From positions 18,079,501-18,143,500 of the forward strand of contig JABWDB010000002.1 in the NCBI GenBank assembly GCA_019614645.1: a stretch of 64,000 bases of DNA. The letters run 5' to 3'. The DNA comes from Stratiolaelaps scimitus. Taxonomy: Eukaryota > Arthropoda > Arachnida > Mesostigmata > Laelapidae. The first letter of the stretch is position 1. Each line of letters opens with the position of its first letter. The notes under the pieces were generated by a model, which had not been told where the DNA came from, made no database searches, and saw nothing but the letters and a program-made list of their open reading frames with translations. This document shows, piece by piece, positions 1 to 12,914 of this stretch. Made by a program: the position numbers and the translations under genes.

Positions 1-127
1 GTATGGTGTATTGATTCCCAGCGACTGGTTGTCGAACATTCACCGACTGCATCATTGAACGAACGGGACAATTCGCGGTGGGATTGGTAGCGAGGTTTCA
101 CACCTCGGCATGAAGAGCTGAAGTGCC

Positions 128-3100
128 ATGAAATTTCTGTTGTGGGTAGTGGTCCTCGTATCTCCCTGGGAGACGGGGTGGCTTCCACCAGCTCCGGAAG
201 GGTTTGCCATCGAGCATCGCTTTCTACGAGGCGGTGGAGATGAATGCCTGGGATCGTCTCCGGGAAGGTGTGGACGTCGACTGGGAGTTCCAGGCTGCAC
301 AAGTCCAAATAAACGCCCCAAACTCCGTTGGCCAATGGGCGCATTGGGTAATATCGGGGTTAGCACGTCTCCTCCAAATGTGGACCCCACTCAACAAGAT
401 CTGGGAGTTGATCAGCAAGATCCTCTGGCCGGATTCATAGAGCATCGAGAGTTACGCCTTCGAGATGAGCGGCTTAATGCCAATGTGTGCGTCGACGATG
501 GTGAGCAGGATCTATGCGCGACAAGCATCCCGGAGATCCATAGGTGAGTAATGAGCGTCATTGGAGTGTATCAGATTTGCGTCTCGTATGGTGTATCTTC
601 GAATTTCGTCGAATACCGAAGATGAATATCGTCACTTCTGTACCAAATGTGCTTCATACAATGTTCGGTGTCAGCTGCATTTATACAAGCGGTTCCCATT
701 CTTCCAGTGTTTAATGGGCATCCAGTCGACCCACCGTGAAGAAATCCTCGTAGTGCAGCGTCCTGCAAGGTGTTATGTACTTTGGTTGATGGGTCCTATA
801 AACCGCTATATCGTTGACGCTCATGTAGGCAATCTACAATTGAATATCACCTACTCAACTCTACCGCTCTACTTTTCATTTGTGTCTTACCCCAATTCAC
901 TGTTCGCTGTTGAAGGCCGCGCACCATCGTTGCTCACGGAAACAGAAAACGGTCTTCATTCTGGGGATAAACAACGACGTTAACTTACCTTTTAAATTTA
1001 GAAATGATCAAGATATTAACTTCTTATAAATAACTCATAGTTTCAGCATGTTAGTGAAAGATTAGACTAGATATATGTAATATTTGAGAGTGTCACGATG
1101 TGATAGGATACGGTGCGTAGTGGCATGTAATTAAAATTAATTAAAAACACTTGTTTTCATCTCTTAACAACGACGATCGTGTACATCAATCATTTTGGAA
1201 CAATCGATTAGTTTGTTCTTAATCGATTAGGAGCTATAAAAAGATGTTTTTGCACCTTTGGAACAATAAGACGACTCATCGAAGTCGCTACATCGAAGTA
1301 AGTCATGGTTAGTAGTAGACAGTCCGATGTCAGCATCCATCCAAAACTTAACTTGTTCATTTATTTTGTCCTTGTTGGGAATCCACTGACGTTCTTTAAA
1401 GAAGGCTTTCATGCTCGTATACACGTACTCGGTTAGAGTCTTCCGATCGCTGCTTGTAGCATTACGTCACCTGCGTAGCCATCTATTTTTACACATTGCT
1501 TTATGTATGCTGTGGACGGGATGCTTTCGAACGTGTTTGAATAAAACACGTTCTTACCATATATTTCGAATTCAACGTGTACAATATAAGCCTCAAATGC
1601 AACACGAATTCAATGCGTACTCTCCTGCATTTATTTGGAGATTCACTTGTGGACTATCGGCTCGTTGCTTATTGGACACAACGGTTTTAGCCAACTCTGA
1701 TTCCTCCCAACTCAGATACAAGGAATGGTACAGTTGCTCGGCACTATGTGACTCGCTTCGGCAAGCTGGCCATCTCACGACTAAGCACTGTAAGGTGTGA
1801 TTGGTTTCGTACGTCATCGCCAACAAGTACGACAGTGGGAAGTCTTTCGTCTCGGACGACATATGCATTTATGATAGCTATCACTATTCCGCTGTCGATA
1901 ACGTTGACATTATCCACACTGTTGTTTGTACTATTGTTTTTATGCATCGTGTGTGTGTGTCTGTGTGTACATTAAAAAGGGAGCATCTGCTTCGGCAGTG
2001 GGGCGTGAAGGTTTCTATTATTAGTATTATTATTTTCATTATGCCCTATTGTGTAGCTCAAAGAAATATCACTCAGTCATAATCGAATCAATTAGGCTCG
2101 GTCTCTCTGGCTAATGGTAGCGCGTACATTGGAAAGTTATACTCGGCCGAGTCTGGACAACCGATGAATTGTGCAATGGACGGTTAGATGCAATAATCGA
2201 ACTATACTCGTAGAGCAAGCAACGGACGACAATCCCCTTGATAGTAAAGCGGCTCAGTCAACATATCTTGAGAGTGTAAAGGTAGCATAAGGGAAAATTC
2301 ACTGTAATGAACAACAATTAAGCCTGAGAGTAGGGGCAATAGAAAACCAGCCTTGCATAGAAAATACGCCAACATAGCAACTTTCGATCCAGTCATTAGA
2401 AGATGAACGAGCTATTTTCCACAATTGAGATGTGCAATGGGCAGCATTATGGATGCCTTTGTACCACATAGCAACTTTTGTATAATTCGTAGGGATCTAA
2501 TCATTTTCTCACTACATGTTTGTGTTGGTTGAAAATACACAAAGCTTATTTCTCAACCCAAGTTTTGTTTCTCATAATGATCCGGTATACCACGCCACGA
2601 CATGCAACCCGTCAATTAATCAGCGTCGCTAATAAAACGCTACCAAACAGATTAGGTGGCTCGTAATCTTAATCTCCTCAAGCATTGTGAAATTGCAGCT
2701 CCTTTAATAAACCAACAAAGCTTTACTTTTACCTTTACCTGTTCTACGAATCTTCTTCCCGACTCAAACTTAATACTACTTTGGCTATGGGGAGTCGACT
2801 CGATAACTATTTTGTTTGCTTCGTACGGAGTTTTACGAACATAACTATATCACCAATTTGCATCATAATTACAGGATTCTTCTTATTATTCGTAATTAAC
2901 GGAGTTACTTCTATGACAGTTCTCTGTAGGTCTGACGAAGATGGCTAAAGGAAATTCCAGCGGGGTGTTTTGCTTCATCTAAATCTGCTACATATTTTCA
3001 AATTGAACTATATAGCACGGTAAGCCATATATTATATATATATATATACGATTTAAGCCATAATTTGCGATTTTCAGGGAACGCTGTAAGTGTGATTACG

Positions 3101-6100
3101 CGTGCGGGGAATATGATGACTGCTGTATAGATAATCGAGGCGTGACATCCGTTGATCGAAAGTGGACTTGCTACGAGCGCGGTGGTTTCTACGTGATTCG
3201 GGCCTGTCCAAATTCATGGCCCAACGATCGGGTACGTTCTAGGTGTCACATGTAGGTACATCACTCAAGCGGCCTCGAAGATAATAATAGCCCGACACCG
3301 ATTCTCATTTATTCCATTGGAGTCAATTGAAAAATACAGTGCAAAGGTTGCACAGGTTTTCGTGAAGCTTATCCTCCCTCAAATGAGAAGCACATTCATA
3401 CGCTCACAGTTCGTACCGCAGAGGTAAAGGTTTTATTGGTTTATTAAAGGAGCTGCAATTTTACAATGCTTAAGCTCTCTTATATAAAATGTGAGACAAT
3501 TGTTATAGTTCGTCATTTACACCCTACGAGTTATTGCATTGTGTTCAGGTTCGGCACCGGTGCGAGGAGGATCCGGACAAGCTGGATATGACGGTGTCCT
3601 ATCTCAATCAGCTGCCAGTTCTTGAACAGAAATCGGGTTTCATGTTCTGGAACCTTTTCTGTGCTATCTGCAACCGGAAGACGGACCTCATCAGGCCATG
3701 GGGACGTTCCAGGCTAGTTTGCACAAATGAAGGTACATTAACCACCGTGATGAGTGGGCACTGCCACAACACGTGTTTATTACCCATCCAATGTAATTTA
3801 TTTGATATTTTATTTATCGATCATATGTTCCACGTGTCGTAGTGTCCTTGTCTGTGAAACTTTATCACAGTCAGGATGTTGGCTACTCTGCCTATCTTTC
3901 TACTTAGCGGCCGTCTTAGGGCCGTCCGGTGACTGACGCCCAGTGTTAGCGTCGTGTCAGAACTATGACACCATTTTCATCCCAACATTTGGTAACAGCA
4001 TTCAAGGCATTGTACTCGTTCGAATGACCTGTGCACATTTCAGGACTATACAACCGCACCGGCTTCGAAGATCGCTTTCGTCCGGGCGAACATATTGTTA
4101 AATTTGACGCTGAGGTGGTTAAGAAACTCGTCGAACTTGGAAACCTGACGTACAATGTCAACACCGAGGAGTTCACACTACACAATGGAAAGTTCCAACA
4201 TGACTGCATTCTCGATATTCCCGAATTCCGAGATATTGACTTCATTAAAACCAACGTGCTCAGGTGAGTTGACCTCTATAGAAGCGTACCGTGTTCAGAG
4301 GGTGTAGCTCTTCCTACAACGACTTAATGTACTTTGGACAAGTTATGAACGTTGTAAAATGGATGAATTACTAGATAGTTCCAGTAATTGATTTTTGTTC
4401 GCATACCCCCGTTCGTAGGCTTCTGTCAGTCGATTCACTAGGAATAACTGTGAATATAATTACCGCACAAGTGAATCGATATAGCATATTCTTGGTCAAC
4501 TGAATCCACTCGGTTGTTTTTTTCGTTACAGAAAATGTATTGAGTCCATAACCGTCTGTCAGAAAACGTTCTTCTCAAAGGAAGATCAAGACCTCGCCCA
4601 CAAATGCACCTCGTATACGTCGTACGTCCACGACAAGATCACTGCGCGCAACTACAAGAACTACCACTGTGCGCTCTGCGACGGCGTCAAGCTCTGGAAT
4701 ATACGCTGTGGCGCATACAGTAACACGCAGAACTGGAACGTCTTCATGGTCACGCGGACAGCGTGGCCAAAGACCATCAGCATCGACCTCTGGCCTTGGC
4801 ATGACAACCGGCAGGGTAAGTATGTCGGAAAATGCGCCCAGAATATGCTGTACGACGATCTGCTTCAGGTATGCGTTTATATCGGCTGTCCCGAGCAATA
4901 TGTCTGGGTCGAGGAGGAGGCGCAATGCCTCAACATTCTGGACACGCTGCCAGATCCATACAGCAATGTCAACCTGACGACGAGCTGCATCACGCAGAAG
5001 ATCCCCTATGAATGGGTGTCCGAGCTTCGCCACAAGGAGATCAAGCTCAATCACACCGGCAAGATTCTTAAGCCAATCGAATACTACATGACACGATCAG
5101 ACAATGGCACAGCCGAATACATCTACTACTGTGAGCCTGATTGGCTATCGTTCGAAATGCAAACCCGCGAGATGTTCACGTTCAACGCGCTCAACTACCT
5201 CAGCATTATTGGTCTGTTCTGTGTTATCGTCCTTCACATGGTCGTCTACGAGTTGCGGAGCAGTCAATGGGGCAAGAACGTTCAGTGGCTTGCTATCTCC
5301 TCACTATGCGCGAACATAACGTTTGCTTGCGCCCTTTATAAGAAGCCGTTCGCAAGCGACTGCTACACAACGGGTCTTGCAATGATTTTCTTCCATTTGG
5401 CAATGTACTTCTGGGCGTCAGCCGCCACGCTCGACGCGTATCGAGCTCTGTTCAATAAACTGCCGAGAAAGCGTCGTGGACAGGGCCCGAGCACAAAAAA
5501 GTTCGGTATGTTTTCGTGGGGCCTCGCGTCAGTGTTCATGGTGATGACGTCAACGAGCGATAAATGGGGCGCGGAGTTCGGAATCAGTGCACGCGTAGGC
5601 AAGCCGCTTTGTTTCATTTCTACGGGGATAGCATTTGCCCTATTCTTCTATGGGCCTCTGATTCTTGTCGGTTTGGCTGATCTGCTGGGCTTTCTTCTCT
5701 GCCTTAAGCGAATTCTGTGCCGACCTCGACCGCCAGTACGCATTCACGTCCATGGACGCACCCAGGGCGTAGAGGGGGTGAACTACACAAATCGAAGTCA
5801 CTTCTACACTATAGCGGGCTTCCTAATTCTCAGCTTCTGTACGTGGACATCGGTATTTTTAGCTGTCGACATGCAAATCAAGGAGGGCTGGATCGCGTTC
5901 AGTATACTCTACGGGAGTCAAGGCTTATGGCTGACTGCGCGAACGGCACTAAACCCCACAGGCTTCTGGCTGTTCCTCGATGAAGTGACCCACCGCGACC
6001 CCCGGCATAGGGCCATGCGTTCAGCTGGCGTTCTCGTAAGCTCGGCTAAGGACCTTCCTGCTCTGACGATGCCTGAAGACCGCTCTCATCGTGAGCCTAC

Positions 6101-6467
6101 TCCATGTCCACTAACGCCAAAGTTCTCCACGGAGCTGTCGCGGAAGAACCTCTTTCTTCAGGCTCCCAGCGCACCGGGTCAGTCCCGTCGTCCCAGCGCG
6201 ATTGTACCTGAATTCAATCACAATCCGGCTCCGATATCGAATCCCAACAATCACCGATACGGGCCTCCCGTGACAAACCTTATTCCTGCAACTCCCCTAC
6301 CGAAACATATGGACAGGCCGAAATTCCCGCACGAGCGTCGCGTCTCGAGTGCTGTCATTAAGCCGATCCATATGAACGTCCCACAAAGTGCTTTGACGCC
6401 GATACTTCCTCCTTCAATGGCACCCACCCCACCCGGTTCTGCCACGAACACTATGCGCCGTCAATAA
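128..6467 (+). CDS. Methuselah-like class B G-protein coupled receptor
   Basis: Five coding exons join in frame: 128-543, 3078-3231, 3549-3732, 4044-4263 and 4532-6467. All introns are GT-AG and the splice phases match, giving 969 residues. The start at 128 opens a hydrophobic signal peptide (MKFLLWVVVLVSPW). Exon 2 encodes a Cys-rich run (CKCDYACGEYDDCCID, about residues 141-156) like the core of a somatomedin B domain. A large Cys-rich ectodomain follows to about residue 540. Seven hydrophobic helices lie near residues 547-566, 577-596, 603-628, 652-670, 683-716, 748-771 and 777-800, and a Pro/Ser-rich cytoplasmic tail reaches the C terminus. By homology it is a plasma-membrane receptor of the secretin/Methuselah type; the ligand cannot be told. 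The last four exons are secure. Exon 1 is less certain because it is 2.5 kb away, but its phase-2 donor fits exon 2 exactly. An AATAAA lies at 7220-7225. Confidence 0.85.
544..3077 (+). other. First intron of the GPCR gene (predicted)
   Basis: This stretch runs from a GTGAGT donor at 544 to a TTTTCAG acceptor ending at 3077. It is AT-rich and holds short chance ORFs and a (TA)n tract near 3033-3048. I see no convincing extra exon, RNA gene or mobile element in it. If exon 1 is wrong, part of this stretch would instead be upstream intergenic DNA with the true first exon hidden in it. Confidence 0.6.
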
Positions 6468-7689
6468 TCCATTATTATTACTACTACTACTACTACCACT
6501 GCTACAACTATCATCGCGAAGGTTAGGCGAACACCATGCACTCACCATTAAATGGGTACATATGAAGTGTGATGATCACCCGACCTAGGCGTACGTGTTT
6601 CAATTATCGACGAGATCAAGTCTAGGAGAATCTATTTTAATTAAATCGTTTGGTGTTATATCGTTATGCTAGAGAGCATGCTCTCTGTTAATGTCGACAA
6701 ATAGCCAATTTCCGAAGCTCTCCTGCGGGAGACTTGATGAAGCAAAACGCAAAAAAGTCGCATGAAGCAACGCCAGTAGTTCAGCTGATCGCAAATTGAG
6801 CGAACTTATCCTAAATTATATATATATTGAAAATTATTTCTAAAAAAAGTAAGGCAAATATCTATGATGCTTAAAAACGGACAATACGTCTAATAATATG
6901 GCAATTTGCCACGCAATATGCCATATACAAGTGATATGACTTAAACTAGCCAGGTTGTTCATGTTTGTTTCGAAAAACCGATAGTTCAAAGAAACTCAGA
7001 GATAAATTAGCTATTCGATCACAATTTTGGTTTGTCACAATATAAACTCGTTGTAGGAAAACAGCTGCTGACTTAAGTAACCTGTAATGGGGTTATTTGT
7101 ACATAATCTGTATTTACTTTGCCAGGCATCTATGTAAAGATTTCTTTTGAAAAGCAGGATCCATGAGACAATCAATTGAGAATGTCCTTAATATATTCTA
7201 TTATACGATAATATGACGTAATAAACATCACACATGTGTATTATAACGAGAGTTTGTTTTCGTTATTTTTTTTCTAATTTTATTCGTAAAATATCAAGAA
7301 GGTATCAAAAATAGTATCAATTCGCGAAGTGTGCAGCAAAGATTGCAAGGATAAAGGTCTCATCATCTTCATGTCATCCACACCTTCATAGAGTGTCTAC
7401 ATATTTGAACGTGAAATATCATTTGCTTTGGTGCGGGAACACAATTTCAGGAACATAATGCAGGCACACAACCTGTTATGAATTTTCATCATTCATGGCA
7501 ACCACCACCAAGCAGACACTGACCAAAGTCCCGAAGTGTAATCGACCAGTTTTTTGAGTATATATTGCACTTTATGCTAAACATTTGTGATATATATATA
7601 TATATATATATATAATCCTACGCGTTCCCGCGCCGTCAAGAAACAAACAAAAAAAATTCCATCAAAATAATTCATACAATTATAGACTG
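6468..7689. other. Convergent 3' flanks, no gene
   Basis: This AT-rich DNA lies between the GPCR stop codon and the next exon-like ORF on the minus strand. It carries an AATAAA on the plus strand at 7220-7225 and one on the minus strand at 7279-7284, so the 3' UTRs of the two convergent transcription units may abut or overlap. A (TA)n tract lies at 7590-7614. No other feature is visible. Confidence 0.5.
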
Positions 7690-7893
7690 TCATATACGAC
7701 ACTCATTAATGAGCTCTCGAGCGTTAGGAATGTCATCTTGCACTGGTTCAGGTCTCAGATGTATAATGAAGAGGTCTAGTGCTCTGGTAGCAGAATTTCC
7801 ATGTTGAGGAATTACTACACAAATCTCCTCTCTGCTTTCACCACAAGTCAAACGCGCTCCTATGATAATGAGCCGCTCAGCCGGAAATGCCAA
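7690..7893 (-). other. Candidate 3'-terminal coding exon, unrecognised
   Basis: On the minus strand a pyrimidine-rich acceptor (TTCTGTTCTGTTTAG) is followed at once by an open frame of 67 codons ending in TGA. The peptide looks protein-like (for example AERLIIIGARLTCGESREE and DLFIIHLRPEP) and has no low-complexity sequence. There is no ATG near the acceptor, so this would be a last exon entered in phase 0. It lies 72 bp beyond the RPE stop codon. RPE exon 3 ends in phase 0, so an RPE transcript skipping exon 4 could read into it, but that product would lose the catalytic Asp179. It may instead be the last exon of another minus-strand gene, or chance. I do not recognise the sequence. Confidence 0.35.
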
Positions 7894-7965
7894 CTAAACA
7901 GAACAGAAATTGTATCACTCGCTCGAAATGATTTGTTGAATCATAAATGATTCGAAGTCAGCAAA

Positions 7966-9337
7966 TTAAAGATGTTTAACTACGGCTGCTCGAAGGGTAG
8001 CAATGACCTTCTCCGGTTCGGGGCTCCGGGTGACTGCTGTACCACTCACGATCATGTTGGCGCCTGCACGAGCGCATGCGTCAATTGTCGAAGGTCCGAC
8101 CCCGCCGTCCACCTCAATGTCCAACGTAGGATAGTTTTTCCGGATATATTCGACCTGGAAGAAAAAACACAAACATGAATAGCGAGGGTGCAGACGTCGA
8201 ACTGAGGTTAGAGGTAAAGAGCCCACCACTAGAACGGCTGCTGAAACAGCGAAAGCCCGATTAAGGAAATAACAACATTGAAAATGATATCCTTTGATGG
8301 AAAGGGTTGTGCAGAATGCTGATGATTCGTGGAATATCTTTTGTTCACCAAGGAAGGCTATAGGTGCTTGATGTAGTGAAACAGAGAAAACTTCAAACCT
8401 TTGGCATCATGTCGGACATAAAGCTCTGTCCGCCGAATCCTGGCTCGACGGTCATAATCAGGGCCATATCAACTTTATCGAGCACACTGTCCATCTCCTT
8501 TACTGCTGTACCTGGTTTGATGCCGACGCCCACCTAGTCAAAAAGAAAAGGCACTTGGGATTAAATTGCTTCACGAAACTTCGTTCTAACTCTAGCTCCT
8601 ATTAATAGGTAGATATTGCAACGAGTTTTAGGTATTTTTCTTCCCTGAATCAACATAAACAACGACATGTTTCACTTGTCGATTGAATCCATCCAGCCAA
8701 TACGATGTTGAAATAAGCTCAACTTCATACTTTGTAGTATCACATCTGGTCATTATGCACTTCCCAATCAGTTTGGCCAATTAGAAGTTGTGGGCTTCCC
8801 TTTCCTATTACACCTTTTCTGTGTTTGTGAGCTTACCTTCATTCCAGACTCGCGAATAGACCGGATGAGTGCAGGAGCATTCTGTGTCGCCTCCAAATGA
8901 AACGTGTACTGGTTCGCTCCAGCTTCAGCCATGAGTGCTACCCAATGCTCCGGTTTGGCGACCATCATGTGCATGTCGAAGAATGCCTGCAAGGGTGAAG
9001 CACAGAGGATGATCATTATATGTTTTCTAGCTCAGGCAACCTCGGCGATATCGGTCACAAACAGGAATGACATCGTTAAACGCGTTGTTCTGTAGCTGTT
9101 TCCTCCAACGAAGACAACTTGCAAGTGACGCACCTTGGGAATCTTGCCTCGTAGACACTTGACTACGGGATGGCCGAAGGTGAGATTAGGAACGAAATGG
9201 CCATCCATCACATCGAGATGAAGGTAGTCTGCTCCGCATGACAGGAGTCGTTGACATTCATCAGCTAAACAGGAAAGGTCCGAGTTGAGGATGGAGGGAC
9301 CGATCTTGCACGCAACACTTCCGCAGGCAGACATCAT
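7966..9337 (-). CDS. RPE: Ribulose-phosphate 3-epimerase
   Basis: Four coding exons on the minus strand, 9337-9134, 8986-8837, 8533-8399 and 8154-7966, join with phase-0 GT-AG introns into 225 residues. This is close to the 228 of the human enzyme. It interconverts D-ribulose 5-phosphate and D-xylulose 5-phosphate in the cytosolic non-oxidative pentose phosphate pathway. The TIM-barrel signatures are all present: [47 protein letters not shown] and IEVDGGVGP. The metal-binding residues known for the family (His, Asp, His, Asp) correspond to His40, Asp42, His74 and Asp179. The start is the first of two adjacent Met codons, four bases after a splice acceptor (CCCGTAG), so a non-coding 5' exon must lie upstream. 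A strong donor (CTGG|GTAAGT) ending at 10687 is a candidate for it. The gene is divergent from MRPS28. Confidence 0.96.
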
Positions 9338-9341
9338 TCGC

Positions 9342-10687
9342 CTACGGGACACGCAATTAGAAGTAATCAAGTACATCTATGATAAGACACATGAAATTAA
9401 TGAATAATAATTGAATGTAGGATTATTGCGGTTTCATCCCGTCTCGCTTGACATCGAGTTGAGGAACCCTTTTGTACAGTCAGTACATCTTTTTTTATAT
9501 TCAATGAAAGGCGATTTAGTCACGAATAGAAACTGCAACAGGTGTTTTTTTTTTCTATTTATATTCCATGTCCATTGAGAGCATTTCGACAATGACCTCT
9601 AATACCTGTCAAACAAGAAGGGAAAAAATGTTCAAATCGTTGTCATGTAACATATATATAGGGGCATATTTCTTATTTTTTCTAGATTAGCCTAATATTT
9701 CATACCGAGCGAAATGCCACTCCACGTTTATATAGCGTTGAACAGATTCATCTCTAAGTACGGTCAAGGGTTATTATTTCTTGATCCTCTCTATGAGCAC
9801 TCAGATGACGTAGAGTGTCATCTTTCCCAACCTCGCTAAGCTAACACCAAAGAAGAAATTACTTTTAGAAACAACTCTTACGACTAGCTGCCTACTCTAC
9901 GGTCAGCAAATCTAATCGCACGATACCTGCAATGGTACCAACGAAGCTAGAAATCGCATAGAATTGAAAAATTCGCTAGAAATCGCATAGAATTGAAAAA
10001 GTATTTCTGGCAAATATTCACGACATTATATGACAACATATATATATATATATATATTTTTTTTTTTTTAAGGGGTCACATTTATTCGAATTATCACGAT
10101 TTATTTTACTGCCTCTGCGCTAGTCTGCGTCTGTGTTAGTATAAAGATTACTCAAACTTAAATTTCGATGGAACTGCAGTTTTTATAATGCTTAAGTCTC
10201 GTTGAAAATACTAAGTGTTAGTGTTACATCACGGCGGGGCTACTAACTGTTGAATATATGTAAATATGCATCTAATAAATGAACACCTTTGGCAACTTCA
10301 ATTTTAGATGTGCTAACCTTGATGTCATTACGCCGTTTTAGACACTACAAGTAAATCTATCTATTCAGCAAGTCTCAACGTTTCAGCAAATCGCATTGAC
10401 GTATGAAGCTAATCACAAGCGGAGCGTACACCTCGGGTTTGCTGCCAAACTTTGTATATTTCTAACAGAGGACATGAATTCCGTGGACAATAACGAATTT
10501 CGACTATTCGATTCCATTTAGTTTCGGATTCAGCACATGTTCTATTGCAGGGTCAGTAATCTTCATAGGTATCTACTTGCATCACAACAAAGCATATATA
10601 AAAGCGCACGAACCCAAGCAGAGGAAGGAAGATTAAACTGAAAAATTGCACGATTAAAATGGGACGACTATGCTGACAGCACTTACC
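9342..10687 (-). other. 5' UTR intron of RPE (predicted), no coding content
   Basis: The acceptor just before the RPE start codon and a strong minus-strand GTAAGT donor at 10686-10681 would define this intron. Its sequence is AT-rich. It holds a 26-bp exact tandem duplication (9946-9971 and 9975-10000) and a (TA)n followed by poly-T near 10038-10070. No other structure is visible. Confidence 0.4.
9946..10000. repeat. 26-bp direct tandem duplication
   Basis: Two identical 26-bp copies start GCTAGAAATCGCATAG. They occupy 9946-9971 and 9975-10000 and are separated by three bases. It is a simple local duplication inside the predicted RPE 5' intron. Confidence 0.9.
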
Positions 10688-11057
10688 CAGGTCTAGGTTA
10701 CACGTACGGACTCGAGAGGTTTCGGTGACCTTTGAGCGTCGATCACAGACGATTGGTATCCAGTGCAACTGCAAGGTATAGTCTTCTCAGTTGAGGATTG
10801 GATCTACTGCAGGGTCGCCACTTCGAATTGTTATTTGAATCGTAGCGCGTATTTCGAATGCGCTCGCTCAGCTGGAGCACCGGGAAGAACGAATGTCGTC
10901 TGCCGACGCGTGCCCTCGCCGGCTCAATGAGACTGTAAATAAATAACAGAATATCGTATAGCCGTCTCGCGGCGGTATAGAATAGAAGTTGTAACAGATC
11001 CAAGGAACGATCAGTGACACCGAGGGTTCCGCTCGTTTTTTTGTCATCGTTGCAAAA
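10688..11057. promoter_or_regulatory. Likely bidirectional promoter region of RPE and MRPS28
   Basis: The MRPS28 start codon is at 11058 on the plus strand. The candidate first exon of RPE ends at 10687 on the minus strand. Both transcription starts are therefore expected within a few hundred bases of each other. The interval is richer in CpG than its surroundings. I see no convincing TATA box. The exact start sites cannot be read from sequence. Confidence 0.4.
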
Positions 11058-12914
11058 ATGCTCCGTTCTCGTTTGGCGGCTGTATTGGTTCGTCAAGGCG
11101 TAGGCACACGGTTGTGCTCTGGACAGGCAGGTGGTAAGCGGACTTTACAATTCTGTTGTGAAAAAATGGTACTACCCGGGAAGAGGATGAATAGAGTTCG
11201 CGCACATGAGGCACTTGAAGGGAAGATGTTCACCGATTTGATTGGGTAATCAGGCCAAGGGTATTTAACCGCAAGCATCTGTCAATAGCGTGGTTAAACG
11301 GGTCGCCAATTGGACAGTGTAACTTTTATCAACATATTGACTGTGACTATGTCGTGGTGTTGTGGATGCCCGCAGTGCGGACGTTTTGTATAAGTCCAGT
11401 CGATGGTTAGGTTGCGCCGGCTCAGTCTAAGACAAAAAAAATTGTGTATACTCCGACCATTCCGTTCGCCATGTGTCTTCTTCGCGGTACCAACTTTCTG
11501 TAACACTTCATTGCTGGATGGATCGATAAGTCGTGACTTACTGATGCGTTTCGAGTTCAATTATCGTGCATTCCTGTTAGAGCGAAGCCATTGCCCGGGC
11601 CCTAAATGCGGGACCTTTCAGTTCACTGCAGAGAGTTTACAGTCGTATACGGATATAGTGTACGAGTTGTTCTCGCTCCGAATAAGCTGCACAAAATTTG
11701 TTCTGGTAGTCAAAGATGTCGATATCATTTTTTTCTCATCTCAATCATCTCACTGTTTGAACGTTCAAATTATTTCTACCAATTGGCGGTTTGTTTAATC
11801 AAGCTATAATTTTGTATTCCCGTAGGAACGCCGACAAGTCGAGGCCCACCGGAGACCGTGGAAGACCAAGCGATACCACAGATCAAGTCGTTCGGCGAAG
11901 CAGTGGAACGACTTACCCAGGCAGCTGTCACCGAATCGGTTGTGCCTCTGAAGCCTGCCGCTTCGTTTGCTACCCTACTCCGAAACTCGCAGTTGGTGAA
12001 GTTAGGAGATCCCGAAGGAAAGATTGTGATCGGCAAGATTTTCCACTGCGTTGGGGACGATCTCTACATCGATTTCGGAGGGAAGTTCCACGCCGTTTGC
12101 AAGCGACCCGCCAAAGATGAACAGTAAGTGAATTATAACAATCACGCTTGTGAGCATGGAGCGCTGGTATCACTAGATAATATAGCAATTTCTGCCTTAT
12201 TGCAATTTTTCGGCCGCTCTACAAACTCCCAAGAGATATCCTTCCGCTGGTGTAACTATGCAAACAAGAAACAATGCTCGAATATGCCGAAAAAATACAA
12301 CGCGATTGACTGATTGATGGAATGATGATTGGATCTCTTATGCACGACGCTGTGTTGTCCTCATCATGCGGAGTTGGACGGTACCACATTAGCACGTTGT
12401 TAAAGCAGTTGGTCTCTTAAGGAAACGAATGGGTTCATTCAATTTTAATATATTGCGTCGCATAGTCGACTAGTTGGAATATAAATGTCGAATATAAAAC
12501 GTCAAAAACGAGAATCACCAATATTCGGTGATTGACCGCTATTCACCACGTACGTATCATTTTCGTATGAATAAATGGTGGATTTTACGTTCACCATCAG
12601 AAGGCATCAATAAGCCCATTTTCTAGTTTTTTGCCGTCCCAGACATCGTTCTCGCCGTCGCTGTTTAACGCTGCCACATCTCACGAGAGGTTCCTATCTA
12701 ACATATGTTCGCTATTTTCTCGAATTTCAGCCATTATATGCAGGGCTGCTTTGTGCGGCTTCGACTTCACGACCTCGAGTTGTCATCGCAATTTTTAGGC
12801 GCCGATCGAGATCTTACACTTCTCGAGGCAGATGCAACGCTTTTAGGGTACACCCAGGCTCCCCATTCAGGGGCGCGCAAATCGTTCCCGGAGAAATTTG
12901 GTCTTGTTGGCTAA
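11058..12914 (+). CDS. MRPS28: Mitochondrial small ribosomal subunit protein bS1m (MRPS28)
   Basis: Three exons, 11058-11133, 11826-12123 and 12731-12914, join in frame with GT-AG introns into 185 residues; the human protein has 187. It is a structural component of the mitochondrial 28S ribosomal subunit. Exon 1 encodes an Arg-rich, acid-free mitochondrial presequence ([19 protein letters not shown]). The core has family signatures: [14 protein letters not shown] (about residues 73-86), [20 protein letters not shown] (91-110), [10 protein letters not shown], and, in exon 3, [18 protein letters not shown]. The donor of exon 1 could also be three bases earlier (11131), removing one Gly without a frame change; GTAAGC at 11134 is the better match. 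A poly(A) signal AATAAA lies at 13059-13064. The neighbour RPE is divergent and functionally unrelated. Confidence 0.95.

Noticed and set aside
204..440. A second plus-strand ORF overlapping the proposed GPCR exon 1
   Set aside because: Its product looks fairly protein-like, but it has no signal peptide, ends before any donor and is not in the phase required by exon 2.
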